A DNA stretch of 64,000 bases, taken from assembly GCF_001043025.1 (NCBI RefSeq), contig NZ_JYLD01000009.1, forward strand, positions 1-64,000. The letters run 5' to 3'. The stretch is from Pseudomonas helleri (GTDB lineage: Bacteria; Pseudomonadota; Gammaproteobacteria; Pseudomonadales; Pseudomonadaceae). The notes under the pieces are model-generated. The model worked only from the letters and a program-made list of their open reading frames with translations, was not told the origin of the DNA and did no database searches. Numbering within the stretch: position 1 is the first letter of the stretch; each line of letters begins with the position of its first letter. A program made the translations under genes and the position numbers. Below are positions 30,347 to 38,706 of this stretch, in pieces.

Positions 30347-31615
30347 TCACTGCCAACGCTTGAACAGCACGCTCGCATTGACCCCGCCAAAGCCGAAACC
30401 ATTTGAAATCGCGTATTCAATCGCCAGCTTTTGCGCCTGCCCGCGAACCAGATTGAGCCCGGCAGCCGCAGGGTCTGGCGTCTCAAGGTTCAGGGTTGCC
30501 GGGGCGATCTGGTCGCGCAAGGCCAGCAAGGTGAAGATCGCCTCAATGCCACCTGCCGCGCCCAACAAGTGCCCGGTCGCTGATTTGGTGGCGCTGATGG
30601 CAACGTCGGGGTTGTCGCCAAACAGGCTGTTGATGGCGGCCAACTCGCCTTTGTCACCCACTGGGGTCGAGGTGGCATGGGCGTTCAAATGCTGGATCTG
30701 CGCCGGGGTTATACCCGCCTGCTTAATCGCCTGCTCCATCGCCCGCCGTGCACCTGAGCCATCTTCCGGCCCGGCGGTCATGTGGTAAGCATCGGCACTG
30801 GTGCCATACCCCACCAGTTCCGCAATCGGCTTGGCGCCTCGGGCCAGGGCGTGCTCCAGCTCTTCGATCACCAGCAAACCGGCGCCCTCGCCCATCACAA
30901 AACCGTCGCGCGCTTTATCGAACGGGCGTGAGGCGCGCTCAGGGGTGTCGTTGAAACCGTGGTACAATGCCCGCGCCGCCGCAAAACCACCCAGGCTCAC
31001 GCGATGGATACAGGCTTCGGCGCCGCCACACACGGCCACGTCCACTTCACCAGCACGAATCATCCGCGCCGCATCGCCAATCGCCTGCACACCGGCAGCA
31101 CACGCCGTGACCGGGGCGCCCAGCGGGCCTTTGAGGTGATGCAGAATCGACACATGCCCGGCCGCCAAGTTGCACAGAAACGACGGGATGGTGAACGGTG
31201 ACAAGCGGCGCGGGCCCTTACTGTCAGCGGTGCGCACCGCCTCGGCAATAGCCGGAAACCCGCCCACACCGGACGCGATAATCGTGGCTGTACGCTCTTG
31301 CTGCAGTTCGGTTTGCGGCGCCCAGCCCGCTTGCTCCAGCGCTTCTTTAGCGGCGGCAAGCGCAAACAGAATGAAGCGGTCCATCTTGCGCTGTTCTTTG
31401 GCGGGGATCAGCGCGTCGGGGTCAAACCCGGCTTGCGGGTCCTGATCACGGTCCAGCACCTGACCGCCAATGCTGACGGCCAAATTACCGACCAGCGCTT
31501 CAGGCAGTCGACGGATCCCGGACTGCCCTGCCAGCAAACGGCTCCAGGTCTGTTCGACCCCACAGCCCAGCGGGGTCACCGCGCCCATGCCCGTCACAAC
31601 AATGCGTCTACTCAC
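30347..31615 (-). CDS. 3-oxoacyl-ACP synthase II-type, stand-alone FabF homologue
   Basis: Condensing enzyme of 422 residues with the KAS II triad Cys172 (TACAAGVQAIG), His313 (NAHATSTPVGD) and His349 (SATGHLLGAAG). It starts MSRRIVVTGMGAVTPLG, as FabF does. It is not beside acpP, fabD or fabG here, so it is a second FabF-like gene, possibly for a special acyl chain or a quinolone-type product. It faces an HxlR regulator across a 105-base gap, which suggests local control. Confidence 0.9.
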   Translation of the reverse strand: MSRRIVVTGMGAVTPLGCGVEQTWSRLLAGQSGIRRLPEALVGNLAVSIGGQVLDRDQDPQAGFDPDALIPAKEQRKMDRFILFALAAAKEALEQAGWAPQTELQQERTATIIASGVGGFPAIAEAVRTADSKGPRRLSPFTIPSFLCNLAAGHVSILHHLKGPLGAPVTACAAGVQAIGDAARMIRAGEVDVAVCGGAEACIHRVSLGGFAAARALYHGFNDTPERASRPFDKARDGFVMGEGAGLLVIEELEHALARGAKPIAELVGYGTSADAYHMTAGPEDGSGARRAMEQAIKQAGITPAQIQHLNAHATSTPVGDKGELAAINSLFGDNPDVAISATKSATGHLLGAAGGIEAIFTLLALRDQIAPATLNLETPDPAAAGLNLVRGQAQKLAIEYAISNGFGFGGVNASVLFKRWQ

Positions 31616-31720
31616 GATGGCTCACTCCATAAATTTTGCTTGGTAGCGGTACAGTGACGAAACTATCATTATGAAAGTAACATCAGTGAGCAAAACTTTT
31701 CTCGTCTCTCAGGAACCGCA

Positions 31721-32224
31721 ATGCAACGCACATCGCTTACAAACGCCGAATGCCCTGTCGCCCGTGGACTGGAACGGGTAGGAGAATGGTGGAGCATCTT
31801 GATCATGCGCGATGCGCTGCAAGGGTTAAGGCGCTTTGACGAATTTTCGCAAAGCCTGGGGATTGCCCCGAACATGCTGACGCGCAGGCTCAACACTCTG
31901 GTCGAAGAAGGATTACTGGAGCGCAGACGCTACAGCGAGCGCCCGCCCCGGTATGAATACGTACCGACGGCGGTGGGAGAAGATTTCAAAATCGTGATCA
32001 TGGCGTTTATTGCCTGGGGCAATCGGCATTACACGCCCGAGGGCGAAAGTGTGCAGATCATTGATCAACAGACCCGCCATCCACTCCAGGTGGTGCTGAT
32101 GGACGCGGTTGAAGGCCGTGCGGTGCCCATTGAACAGTGCACCGTCAAGGCCGGGCCGGCAGCGAGTCCAGGCATGCAGGAGCGCCTGGCCTTTGTAGCG
32201 GGCAGACAGCCGCAAGACGCCTGA
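31721..32224 (+). CDS. HxlR-family transcriptional regulator
   Basis: A 167-residue winged-helix protein with the HxlR signature: Cys12 in NAECPVARGLERVGEWWSILIMRDALQGLRRFDEFSQSLGIAPNMLTRRLNTLVEEGLLERRRYSERPPRYEYVPT. Family members sense electrophiles or oxidants, often through that N-terminal Cys. CAGGAA serves as ribosome site. Divergent from the stand-alone FabF homologue, its probable target. C-terminal 45 residues are family-typical for the longer HxlR type. Confidence 0.9.
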   Translation: MQRTSLTNAECPVARGLERVGEWWSILIMRDALQGLRRFDEFSQSLGIAPNMLTRRLNTLVEEGLLERRRYSERPPRYEYVPTAVGEDFKIVIMAFIAWGNRHYTPEGESVQIIDQQTRHPLQVVLMDAVEGRAVPIEQCTVKAGPAASPGMQERLAFVAGRQPQDA

Positions 32225-32343
32225 GGTGATGCCTCAAGTGCAATAAAAGGTAGTCGCCGCCCCAATGACAAGACGTTGATCGGTGTGATGCGGCACCCCT
32301 GATCAGCGCATTGCGGCCTCGGCAGCGACTACAGGAACGGGGC

Positions 32344-32862
32344 TTACTGGCAGACTTTCGCAGCCGCCGGGTCGTTAGGCACGAATGAATCGGCGGCACC
32401 CGGTTTCAGAACCACGTAGCCACGACGCCACGGTTGATCATCGACCATTTTCCAGCGGTGCCCGGAGCCGGTGTTGTCGGCTGCCAGCAGCACTTCGCCC
32501 GGGTGCAAAGTAAACGTCTCACCGGTGCGCGTCTCAAAGGCCAGCGTGCCGGACAAGGTCATGACGTACTGCGGCTCCGGGTCGTTATGCCAGTCAAACG
32601 AGGCATGCGCCGGGCTTTGCTTGAAGTGAATGGCCGTCACGTCGTTGCGCATGTTCTGGTTGATGGTCCCTTGCAGAACATGCGAGGCGTCGTCCGCGCC
32701 GGTGCACAGCTTGTAGGCCTTGATGGTATCAGTGGCGGACGTGGCCGCTTGAGCCCCGCTCAGTGTCGCGAGGGTGATTGCGACAGCACCCGCCGTCCGC
32801 AAGCTGAGGTTGCACAGACCGTGAATGACCGTGTGCCGCGACGAACGTTTTTTCTGATGCAT
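32344..32862 (-). CDS. secreted cupin-domain protein
   Basis: A 172-residue protein with an N-terminal signal peptide (about residues 1-40; LRTAGAVAITLATLSGAQA is the hydrophobic core and cleavage region) and one cupin fold. Metal-ligand candidates are in FDWHNDPEPQYVMTLSGTLAFET and the second motif HPGEVLLAADNTGSGHRWKMV. A twin cysteine (LCTGA and KVCQ at the C terminus) could form a disulfide in the periplasm. The function is unknown; it may bind a small ligand or metal. It stands alone and diverges from the OhrR-type regulator. Confidence 0.75.
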   Translation of the reverse strand: MHQKKRSSRHTVIHGLCNLSLRTAGAVAITLATLSGAQAATSATDTIKAYKLCTGADDASHVLQGTINQNMRNDVTAIHFKQSPAHASFDWHNDPEPQYVMTLSGTLAFETRTGETFTLHPGEVLLAADNTGSGHRWKMVDDQPWRRGYVVLKPGAADSFVPNDPAAAKVCQ

Positions 32863-33010
32863 GAAACCGGTTTCCCTTGTCCTGAAATTGCCCTGAAATG
32901 GCCTGATAGGCGTTGCTTGCAGAACATGTTCGACGCCGTTGGCCTTCGCGACAACTAACTAATAATTCATAGATCGCACAAGGCTGATGCAGCTGGCGTG
33001 GAAACTACAT

Positions 33011-33040
33011 TGTGCGCTAAAGGTATTGACGCTAAATTGT
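33011..33040. promoter_or_regulatory. putative OhrR site upstream of ohrR
   Basis: GTGCGCTAAAG (33013-33023) and GACGCTAAATTG (33029-33040) are two related copies of the GCGCTAA motif found several times before ohr. They lie 30-55 bases before the ohrR start, where repressor binding would block the promoter. Confidence 0.5.
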
Positions 33041-33068
33041 TGGCTCTTTTAACGCCAAGGTTCCTGTG

Positions 33069-33542
33069 ATGACTGTCGACGACCACTCCGCCCCGGCAGA
33101 CGCTGGCAGTTGTGATTACCTGCTGCTGCAAAACCAGCTGTGTTTTTCACTGCACTCCACCTCGCTGATGATGACCAAGGTGTACAAGCCCCTGCTTCAG
33201 GCCTTGAACCTGACCTACCCGCAATACCTGGCGATGCTGGTGTTATGGGAAGAAGACGGTCTGACCGTAGGGGAAGTCAGTGCGCGTCTGCTGACAGATC
33301 CGGGGTCGTTGACGCCGTTGCTCAAGCGCCTGGAAGCCGAAGGCATGCTCAGCCGGGTTCGCAGCCATGAAGACCAGCGAGTGGTTCACCTGCGCTTGAC
33401 CGAGCAGGGCAAAGCGCTGCAAGAAAAAGCCAAGGCCATCCCCCAGTGCATCCTGGCCGCCAGCGGGCTGAGCCTGGAGCAGTTGCAAGACATCCAGAAA
33501 AACCTGCTGCTGCTGCGCCGCAACCTGCACGCCAGCCTCTGA
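33069..33542 (+). CDS. ohrR: MarR-family organic-peroxide sensor, OhrR-like
   Basis: A 157-residue regulator. The N-terminal redox Cys is in LLLQNQLCFSLHSTSLMMTKVYKPLL, as in OhrR, followed by the winged helix (LTVGEVSARLLTDPGSLTPLLKRLEAEGMLSRVRSHEDQRVVHLRLTEQG). The ATG at 33069 is eight bases from an AAGG ribosome site; a GTG directly before it is an alternative. It precedes ohr with the same orientation and the two share TTAGCGC-type sites in their upstream regions, indicating that OhrR represses both and is released by organic hydroperoxides. Confidence 0.9.
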   Translation: MTVDDHSAPADAGSCDYLLLQNQLCFSLHSTSLMMTKVYKPLLQALNLTYPQYLAMLVLWEEDGLTVGEVSARLLTDPGSLTPLLKRLEAEGMLSRVRSHEDQRVVHLRLTEQGKALQEKAKAIPQCILAASGLSLEQLQDIQKNLLLLRRNLHASL

Positions 33543-33556
33543 ATATTATTCCGTCT

Positions 33557-33628
33557 GTAGGAGCGAGCTTGCCTCGCGATCTTTTGATTTTTAAAGATCA
33601 AGAGATCGCGAGGCAAGCTCGCTCCTAC
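33557..33628. repeat. REP/REPIN-type inverted repeat (copy E)
   Basis: A complete copy with arms GTAGGAGCGAGCTTGCCTCG... and ...CGAGGCAAGCTCGCTCCTAC around an A/T-rich loop containing two GATC. It lies between ohrR and the ohr promoter and could stop read-through. Confidence 0.88.
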
Positions 33629-33708
33629 AGTCAGTTTGTTTCCTGAAAATAAATAGTCTTTTAGATCAACGAGATAGATCTGTTTTAGGTGCGCTTTGAA
33701 AAAATAGC

Positions 33709-33774
33709 TTGCGCACAAACTATTTGAGCGCTAATTTTTAGCTATCTTCTTAGCGCGCAAACAATTAGCGCTAA
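33709..33774 (+). promoter_or_regulatory. cluster of OhrR-type sites before ohr
   Basis: Three related motifs occur in 66 bases: TTGCGCACAA (33709-33718), TTAGCGCGCAA (33750-33760) and the perfect palindrome TTAGCGCTAA (33765-33774), with a fourth half, GAGCGCTAA, at 33726. The surrounding sequence is A/T-rich. They end about 40 bases before the ohr start codon, so they overlap the expected promoter. Confidence 0.55.
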
Positions 33775-33816
33775 AGATAAATCTCATCAGACACTTATCA
33801 GTAAGGAAAGACCGCC

Positions 33817-34236
33817 ATGAACGTTCTCTATACCGCTGTTGCAACCGCTACCGGTGGCCGTGATGGTCGCGCTGTTTCGAGTGACAAGGTCCTCGACGTC
33901 AAGCTGGCCACGCCAAAAGAACTGGGCGGTGCGGGCGGTGAAGCCACGAACCCTGAGCAACTGTTTGCCGCCGGTTACTCGGCCTGCTTTATCGGTGCCT
34001 TGAAATTTGTCGCCAGCCAGACCAAGCGCAGTATTCCGGCCGACGCCTCGATCACGGCCCACGTGGGTATTGGCCAGATCCCGGGCGGTTTCGGTCTGGA
34101 CATCGACCTGCACATCAGCCTGCCGGGCCTTGAGCAAGCCGACGCTCAAGCGCTGGTAGACGCTGCGCACCAGGTGTGCCCTTACTCCAACGCCACACGC
34201 GGTAACGTCGACGTGCGTCTGCACGTCAGCGTTTAA
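33817..34236 (+). CDS. ohr: organic hydroperoxide resistance protein
   Basis: Thiol peroxidase of the Ohr/OsmC family that reduces organic hydroperoxides using lipoylated partners. The 139 residues have both catalytic cysteines: Cys57 (AAGYSACFIGAL) and Cys121 (HQVCPYSNATRGN), plus the Arg loop near residue 17 (GGRDGRAVSSD). TAAGGA is a good ribosome site. Paired with the OhrR-like gene and preceded by its probable operators. Confidence 0.96.
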   Translation: MNVLYTAVATATGGRDGRAVSSDKVLDVKLATPKELGGAGGEATNPEQLFAAGYSACFIGALKFVASQTKRSIPADASITAHVGIGQIPGGFGLDIDLHISLPGLEQADAQALVDAAHQVCPYSNATRGNVDVRLHVSV

Positions 34237-34250
34237 AGTCTGAAAAAAAT

Positions 34251-34294
34251 GCCTCGCGATCGTTTAAAAGATCGCGAGGCAAGCTCGCTCCTAC
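34251..34294. repeat. REP repeat lacking its outer left arm (copy F)
   Basis: GCCTCGCGATCGTTTAAAAG begins directly at the inner arm; the outer GTAGGAGCGAGCTT is missing, while the right arm is complete to CTCCTAC. It lies between ohr and the converging gamma-lyase gene. This loss mirrors copy C at 11532, which lacks the outer right arm. Confidence 0.75.
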
Positions 34295-34311
34295 AGAGGG
34301 TTAGGCAAGAT

Positions 34312-35487
34312 TTAAATCCGCGCCAGCGCCTGTGCCAGGTCAGCGCGCAAATCGTCGACATCCTCAACACCCACCGACAGCCGCACCAGACCATCGCCGA
34401 TACCCAACTGCGCACGGGTTTGGGCGGGGATGGTGGCGTGGGTCATGATGGCCGGGTGTTCGATCAGGCTTTCAACCCCGCCCAGGCTTTCGGCCAGGGC
34501 AAAAATCTGCACGCTTTCAAGGAAGCGCCGGGCGCCCGCCAGGTCGGTGTTCAAGTCGATGGAAATCATCCCGCCAAACCCACGCATCTGCCGACGCGCC
34601 AAGTCATGCTGCGGGTGCGATGCCAGCCCCGGGTAGTGCACACGCGACACGTGCGGCTGGCGCTCCAGCCATTGCGCCAGCTCCAGCGCGTTGCTGCAGT
34701 GACGCTCCATGCGCAGGGCCAGAGTTTTCACGCCGCGCAGGGTGAGGAAGGCATCAAACGGCCCGGCAATCGCGCCGACCGCGTTTTGCAGGAAGCGCAA
34801 GCGCTCGGCCAGTTCCAGGTGCTTGACGATGGCGATGCCGCCGATCACATCCGAGTGGCCGTTCAGGTACTTGGTGGTCGAATGCACCACCACATCAAAA
34901 CCCAACTCCAGCGGGCGCTGCACCCAAGGACTGGCGAAGGTGTTATCGGCCACGCAAATGATGCCGCGCGCCCGGCAGATGCTCGCCACGGCCGCCAGGT
35001 CAGTCAGGCTGAGCAGCGGGTTGCTCGGGGTTTCGACCCAGACCATCCGCGTGTTGTCCTGCAACGACGCTTCAAAAGCGCTGAGGTCTGTCAGGTCGAC
35101 GAAGCTGAAGCTGTGCCCGGCGCTGCGCTGGCGGACTTTGTCGAACAGGCGGAACGTACCGCCGTACAAATCGTTGCCCGAGACGATATGCGAACCGGCG
35201 TCCAATAACTCCAGCACCGTCGAAATGGCCGCAAGCCCGGAAGCAAAAGCGAAGGCATCTGTGCCGCCTTCAAGGTCCGCAACACAGCGCTCCAGGGCAA
35301 ACCGCGTCGGGTTGTGCGAACGCCCGTAGTCCAGGCCTTTGTGCACGCCGGGGCTTTCTTGCAAATAGGTGGAGTTGGCATAAATCGGCGGCATCAAGGC
35401 CCCGGTGGAAGGGTCCGGCACCTGCCCTGCGTGGATGACGCGGGTGGCAAAAGCGCGGTGCGCGCCGTTTTCATCGTGCTGACTCAT
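34312..35487 (-). CDS. PLP-dependent cystathionine gamma-lyase/synthase
   Basis: Cys/Met-metabolism PLP enzyme of 391 residues. It shows DYGRSHNPTRFALERCVADLEGG, the substrate and cofactor-phosphate region (ASGLAAISTVLELLDAGSHIVSGNDLYGGTFRLF), and the Schiff-base lysine in VVHSTTKYLNGHSDVIGG. The start overlaps the end of the cystathionine beta-synthase gene by four bases, so both act together: homocysteine to cystathionine, then cystathionine to cysteine (reverse transsulfuration, like MccAB). Assignment to lyase rather than synthase rests on that partner. Confidence 0.88.
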   Translation of the reverse strand: MSQHDENGAHRAFATRVIHAGQVPDPSTGALMPPIYANSTYLQESPGVHKGLDYGRSHNPTRFALERCVADLEGGTDAFAFASGLAAISTVLELLDAGSHIVSGNDLYGGTFRLFDKVRQRSAGHSFSFVDLTDLSAFEASLQDNTRMVWVETPSNPLLSLTDLAAVASICRARGIICVADNTFASPWVQRPLELGFDVVVHSTTKYLNGHSDVIGGIAIVKHLELAERLRFLQNAVGAIAGPFDAFLTLRGVKTLALRMERHCSNALELAQWLERQPHVSRVHYPGLASHPQHDLARRQMRGFGGMISIDLNTDLAGARRFLESVQIFALAESLGGVESLIEHPAIMTHATIPAQTRAQLGIGDGLVRLSVGVEDVDDLRADLAQALARI

Positions 35488-36860
35488 GCAAGGGATCTCC
35501 GTAGGTGATTGAGCAGGTCGACGCGGGTGATCAGGCCATGAAAGCCCGAAGCGTCAGCAATAATCGCCACCAGCCCGCGGTCGAGTTCGGCCTGTAGCTC
35601 AGCCAGACTGGCCTGCGGCGCCAAGGTGTGCAACGTGTCCGTCATGGCGCTCGCGACCGTGCGGCTAAAGTGCGACGCATCGGCATGCAGGCCCAGCAAA
35701 ATATCGGACTCATCGATCACCCCGACCAGCCGCTTGCCGTCCACCAATACCGGCAGTTGCGACACATCGGCCAGGCGCATGCGCTGGAAAGCGGTGAGCA
35801 AGGTGTCGTCCGGGCTGGCGCTGATCACCCGGCCATCCTCAAAACGTCGGGCAATCAGGTCACGCAAATCGCCGTAATGTTTGAACTGCAGCAGGCCCTG
35901 GTCCTTCATCCACTGGTCGTTGTAGACCTTGGACAAATAACGCGTCCCGGTGTCACACACAAAGCTAACCACGCGCTTGGGCTCGGTTTGCTCGCGGCAA
36001 TAACGCAACGCGGCGGCCAGCAAGGTGCCGGTGGAAGAACCTCCCAAAATGCCTTCAGCCCGCAGCAATTGGCGGGCGTGATCAAAGCTTTCTTCATCGC
36101 TGATCGAGTAGGCATGACGCACGCTGGACAGGTCGCTGATCGACGGGATGAAGTCCTCGCCAATGCCCTCCACCGCCCAGGAACCGGCTTTGCCGATCAC
36201 GCCGCTGCGGCTGTATTCGGCCATCACCGAACCCACCGGGTCGGCCAGAACCATTTCCAGATCCGGTTGCACGCGCTTAAAAAAACGGGTCAAGCCGGTC
36301 AACGTACCGGCAGACCCGACACCCACCACAATGGCATCCAGATCGTGCTGGGTTTGCGACCAGATTTCCGGGGCGGTGCTGCATTCGTGGGCCAGCGGGT
36401 TGGCCGGATTATTGAATTGATCGGCGAAAAAAGCATCGGGGATGTCGGCGGCCAAGCGCGCGGCCACGTCCTGGTAATACTCCGGGTGGCCCTTGCCGAC
36501 GTCAGACCGGGTGATATGCACCTCAGCGCCCATGGCCTTGAGGTGCAACACCTTCTCGGTGGACATCTTGTCCGGTACTACCAGCACCACCCGGTAGCCT
36601 TTGGCCCGACCGACCAGCGCCAGCCCCAGGCCAGTGTTACCGGCCGTTGCTTCAACAATGGTGCCGCCGGGGCGCAAACGCCCGTCGCGCTCGGCGGCAT
36701 CAATCATGGCCAGGCCGACCCGGTCCTTGATCGAGCCTCCGGGGTTTTGCGATTCAAGCTTGAGGAACAGCGTACAAGGCCCGGTATCGAACCGGCTGAC
36801 ACGCACCAGCGGCGTATTGCCGATCAATTCCAGAACGGCAGGTTGAGGGTTGCTTGGCAT
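35484..36860 (-). CDS. cystathionine beta-synthase with CBS pair
   Basis: PLP enzyme of 458 residues. The catalytic domain (1-320) has the cofactor lysine Lys45 in NPGGSIKDRVGLAMI, the PLP-phosphate loop EATAGNTGLGLA and VGVGSAGTLTGL. The C-terminal 130 residues are two CBS motifs (RRFEDGRVISASPDDTLLTAFQRMRLADVSQLPVLVDGKRLVGVIDESDIL and the following repeat), which may sense adenosyl ligands. It makes cystathionine from serine and homocysteine and is coupled to the gamma-lyase gene. It diverges from the tonB operon. Confidence 0.92.
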   Translation of the reverse strand: MPSNPQPAVLELIGNTPLVRVSRFDTGPCTLFLKLESQNPGGSIKDRVGLAMIDAAERDGRLRPGGTIVEATAGNTGLGLALVGRAKGYRVVLVVPDKMSTEKVLHLKAMGAEVHITRSDVGKGHPEYYQDVAARLAADIPDAFFADQFNNPANPLAHECSTAPEIWSQTQHDLDAIVVGVGSAGTLTGLTRFFKRVQPDLEMVLADPVGSVMAEYSRSGVIGKAGSWAVEGIGEDFIPSISDLSSVRHAYSISDEESFDHARQLLRAEGILGGSSTGTLLAAALRYCREQTEPKRVVSFVCDTGTRYLSKVYNDQWMKDQGLLQFKHYGDLRDLIARRFEDGRVISASPDDTLLTAFQRMRLADVSQLPVLVDGKRLVGVIDESDILLGLHADASHFSRTVASAMTDTLHTLAPQASLAELQAELDRGLVAIIADASGFHGLITRVDLLNHLRRSLA

Positions 36861-37186
36861 GACGTCACTTCCCGTGTTTTGGCACTGGATGGACAGCGAC
36901 TGGCAACGATTCAGGTCGCGCCAATCACCGGAAACCTCCTAGGACCATAGGCCGGGATGGGGTTGGCCGCAACTTGAAGGGCGATTACTCCAGAGCGTTT
37001 AAGGCCAAGCCTTATGACGGCGTGGCATCCGCCTCATGAACAATTTTTCATGTCACGGCCCCGTCATTTTCCATTCCTATATTCCTACGTCACACGTTAC
37101 GAACGGCCTGTATCGGGCCTTGGACTCAACGTTCGCAAGGAGTGCGCATGCTGTGCCCGGCAGTTAGGCCCGGGGAGGAATTTATT
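36861..37186. other. 326-base divergent promoter region between cbs and tonB
   Basis: No gene is seen. The tonB side holds a PhoB-type box and -10 (see the separate entry at 37050-37083) and a leader of about 95 bases with a strong GGGGAGGA ribosome site before GTG 37187. The cbs side shows a GGGAAG ribosome site and no clear operator. I looked for a Fur box (GATAATGATAATCATTATC) and found none. Confidence 0.6.
37050..37083 (+). promoter_or_regulatory. PhoB box and -10 upstream of tonB-exbBD
   Basis: ATGTCAC (37050-37056), four bases, then CCGTCAT (37061-37067) match the Pho box CTGTCAT-N4-CTGTCAT at 5 and 6 of 7 positions, with the required 11-bp repeat. A good -10 TATATT begins exactly 10 bases after the box (37078-37083), the spacing of activated Pho promoters, which lack a -35. 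There is no canonical -35 in addition. This predicts induction by phosphate starvation. Confidence 0.65.
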
Positions 37187-37906
37187 GTGGATGCAACGCT
37201 GACACCCTTGCCGCACCTTGAGCCATTGCCTGCAGGCAGTACTTCGCGATTGCTGCGCCGTGGCGGCGCGGTGGTGCTGGTGGTGGCGCTGCATCTGTTG
37301 GTGCTGAGCCTGGTGAACCGGGCTTCGCCGGTCACGGTGACGCCAGCCGTCACGCGCACTATTTATGCCTCGGTCATTCATCAACCCGCGCCGGCACCCG
37401 CCGCCCCTGCAGCACCAACACCGCCCTCCGAGCCCCCTCCTCCCGTGGCCCAGCCCGCCCCCGCGCCAGAGGCTGTTCACCCGGTCGCCCGGCCCAAGCC
37501 GTTGGCCAAGCCGCATGCCGTGCAGCGCCCGGTAACGCCTGTGGTCAAGTCAGATCCCGCACCCGCCCCACCTGCGGCGGCCGCTCCGGTGGTTGCGCCC
37601 ACGCCCGCTCCGCCGCCTCAGCCCAAGACGATCACCCGAGGCGTGGAGTACGTGCATGAGCCCGAACCCGAATACCCCGACAGTGCCCGTGAAGAGGGCA
37701 ACGAAGGCACCGTGATTTTGCGCGTGCTGGTGGATATTCACGGCAAGCCCGGCGCCGTGGACATCGTGCGTTCCTCGGGTTTCGGCAGCCTCGATGAAGC
37801 GGGCAAGACGGCAGTGCGCGGCGCGCTGTTCAAGCCTTACCTGGAGGATGGGCATGCGGTGTCGGTGTACGTGATCGTGCCGCTGCGCTTTCAGCTCGAC
37901 AGCTAG
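37187..37906 (+). CDS. tonB: TonB energy transducer of a dedicated system
   Basis: A 239-residue TonB. It has one N-terminal helix (GGAVVLVVALHLLVLSLVN), a long Pro/Ala-rich periplasmic linker (about 50-150, with PAPAPAAPAAPTPPSEPPPP) and the C-terminal receptor-contact domain (YPDSAREEGNEGTVILRVLVDIHGKPGAVDIVRSSGFGSLDEAG). The open frame begins at GTG 37142, but GTG 37187 has GGGGAGGA eight bases upstream and is preferred. It heads tonB-exbB-exbD and lies next to its receptor and a phosphatase, so it is probably specific for that receptor. Confidence 0.92.
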   Translation: MDATLTPLPHLEPLPAGSTSRLLRRGGAVVLVVALHLLVLSLVNRASPVTVTPAVTRTIYASVIHQPAPAPAAPAAPTPPSEPPPPVAQPAPAPEAVHPVARPKPLAKPHAVQRPVTPVVKSDPAPAPPAAAAPVVAPTPAPPPQPKTITRGVEYVHEPEPEYPDSAREEGNEGTVILRVLVDIHGKPGAVDIVRSSGFGSLDEAGKTAVRGALFKPYLEDGHAVSVYVIVPLRFQLDS

Positions 37907-37977
37907 CACTCACCCCTATTTTTTATTGACGGGCCTGCCGGTCAGGGCAGCGCTCACCCCAAAGAAAGGAAAAACAC

Positions 37978-38706
37978 ATGGAAACCGGAACACTGGGTTT
38001 GAATGTTTTGTGGCAACAGGCCGACGTGGTCACCCGAGGCGTGGCCTTGATGTTGTTGGTGATGTCAGTGGCGTCCTGGTATGTGATGCTCGACAAACTG
38101 TTGCGTCTGGCGCTGTTTCGGCTGCGCTCGGGCAAACTTTTGGCGGCGTTCTGGGGCGCGCCGACGCTCAAGGATGGCGTACAGCAATTGGGCCAGGGCA
38201 GCGCCTGGGCTGAAGTGACCCACGCCGGTATCAGCGCCGCGCGCCAGCACCGTGATGCGCTGGATGGCGACATGAACCCGCCGCCGTTTAGCGAATGGCT
38301 GACCCGCGCCTTGCGCCAGTCCACCGCGACCATCGGCGGCAAGTTGCAAGGCGGTATGGCGATTCTGGCCACCGTGGGTTCCAGCGCGCCCTTTGTCGGT
38401 TTGCTTGGCACCGTGTGGGGCATTTACCACGCCTTGATGAAGATCGGTTTGTCCGGTGACGCCAGCATCGACAAAGTCGCCGGGCCCGTGGGCGAAACCC
38501 TGATCATGACGGCCCTGGGCCTGGCCGTGGCCATCCCCGCCACCCTGGGCTACAACCTGCTGGTGCGCAGCAACAAGCAGACCCTGGCAGAGCTGAGCAA
38601 GTTTGCCTTCGAGCTGCACGACCTGCTGGTGATCGGCGCCCGCGCAACCCCACGCAACGGGCTGCCTGCCCACAGCACCTTCAATGCCCAAGCGGAGTAC
38701 GTCTGA
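37978..38706 (+). CDS. exbB: ExbB-type proton-channel protein
   Basis: MotA/TolQ/ExbB-family inner-membrane protein of 242 residues. It has three helices: about 18-35 (GVALMLLVMSVASWYVML), 130-155 (AILATVGSSAPFVGLLGTVWGIYHAL) and 170-195 (TLIMTALGLAVAIPATLGYNLLV). It forms the pentameric channel that energises TonB. A purine-rich AAAGGAAAA ribosome site precedes the ATG. Its TGA shares one base with the exbD ATG. Confidence 0.94.
   Translation: METGTLGLNVLWQQADVVTRGVALMLLVMSVASWYVMLDKLLRLALFRLRSGKLLAAFWGAPTLKDGVQQLGQGSAWAEVTHAGISAARQHRDALDGDMNPPPFSEWLTRALRQSTATIGGKLQGGMAILATVGSSAPFVGLLGTVWGIYHALMKIGLSGDASIDKVAGPVGETLIMTALGLAVAIPATLGYNLLVRSNKQTLAELSKFAFELHDLLVIGARATPRNGLPAHSTFNAQAEYV

Noticed and set aside
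36861..37186. Fur box before tonB
   Set aside because: I searched for GATAATGATAATCATTATC-like 19-mers with three hexamers and saw nothing acceptable; the PhoB-like element is the better match.
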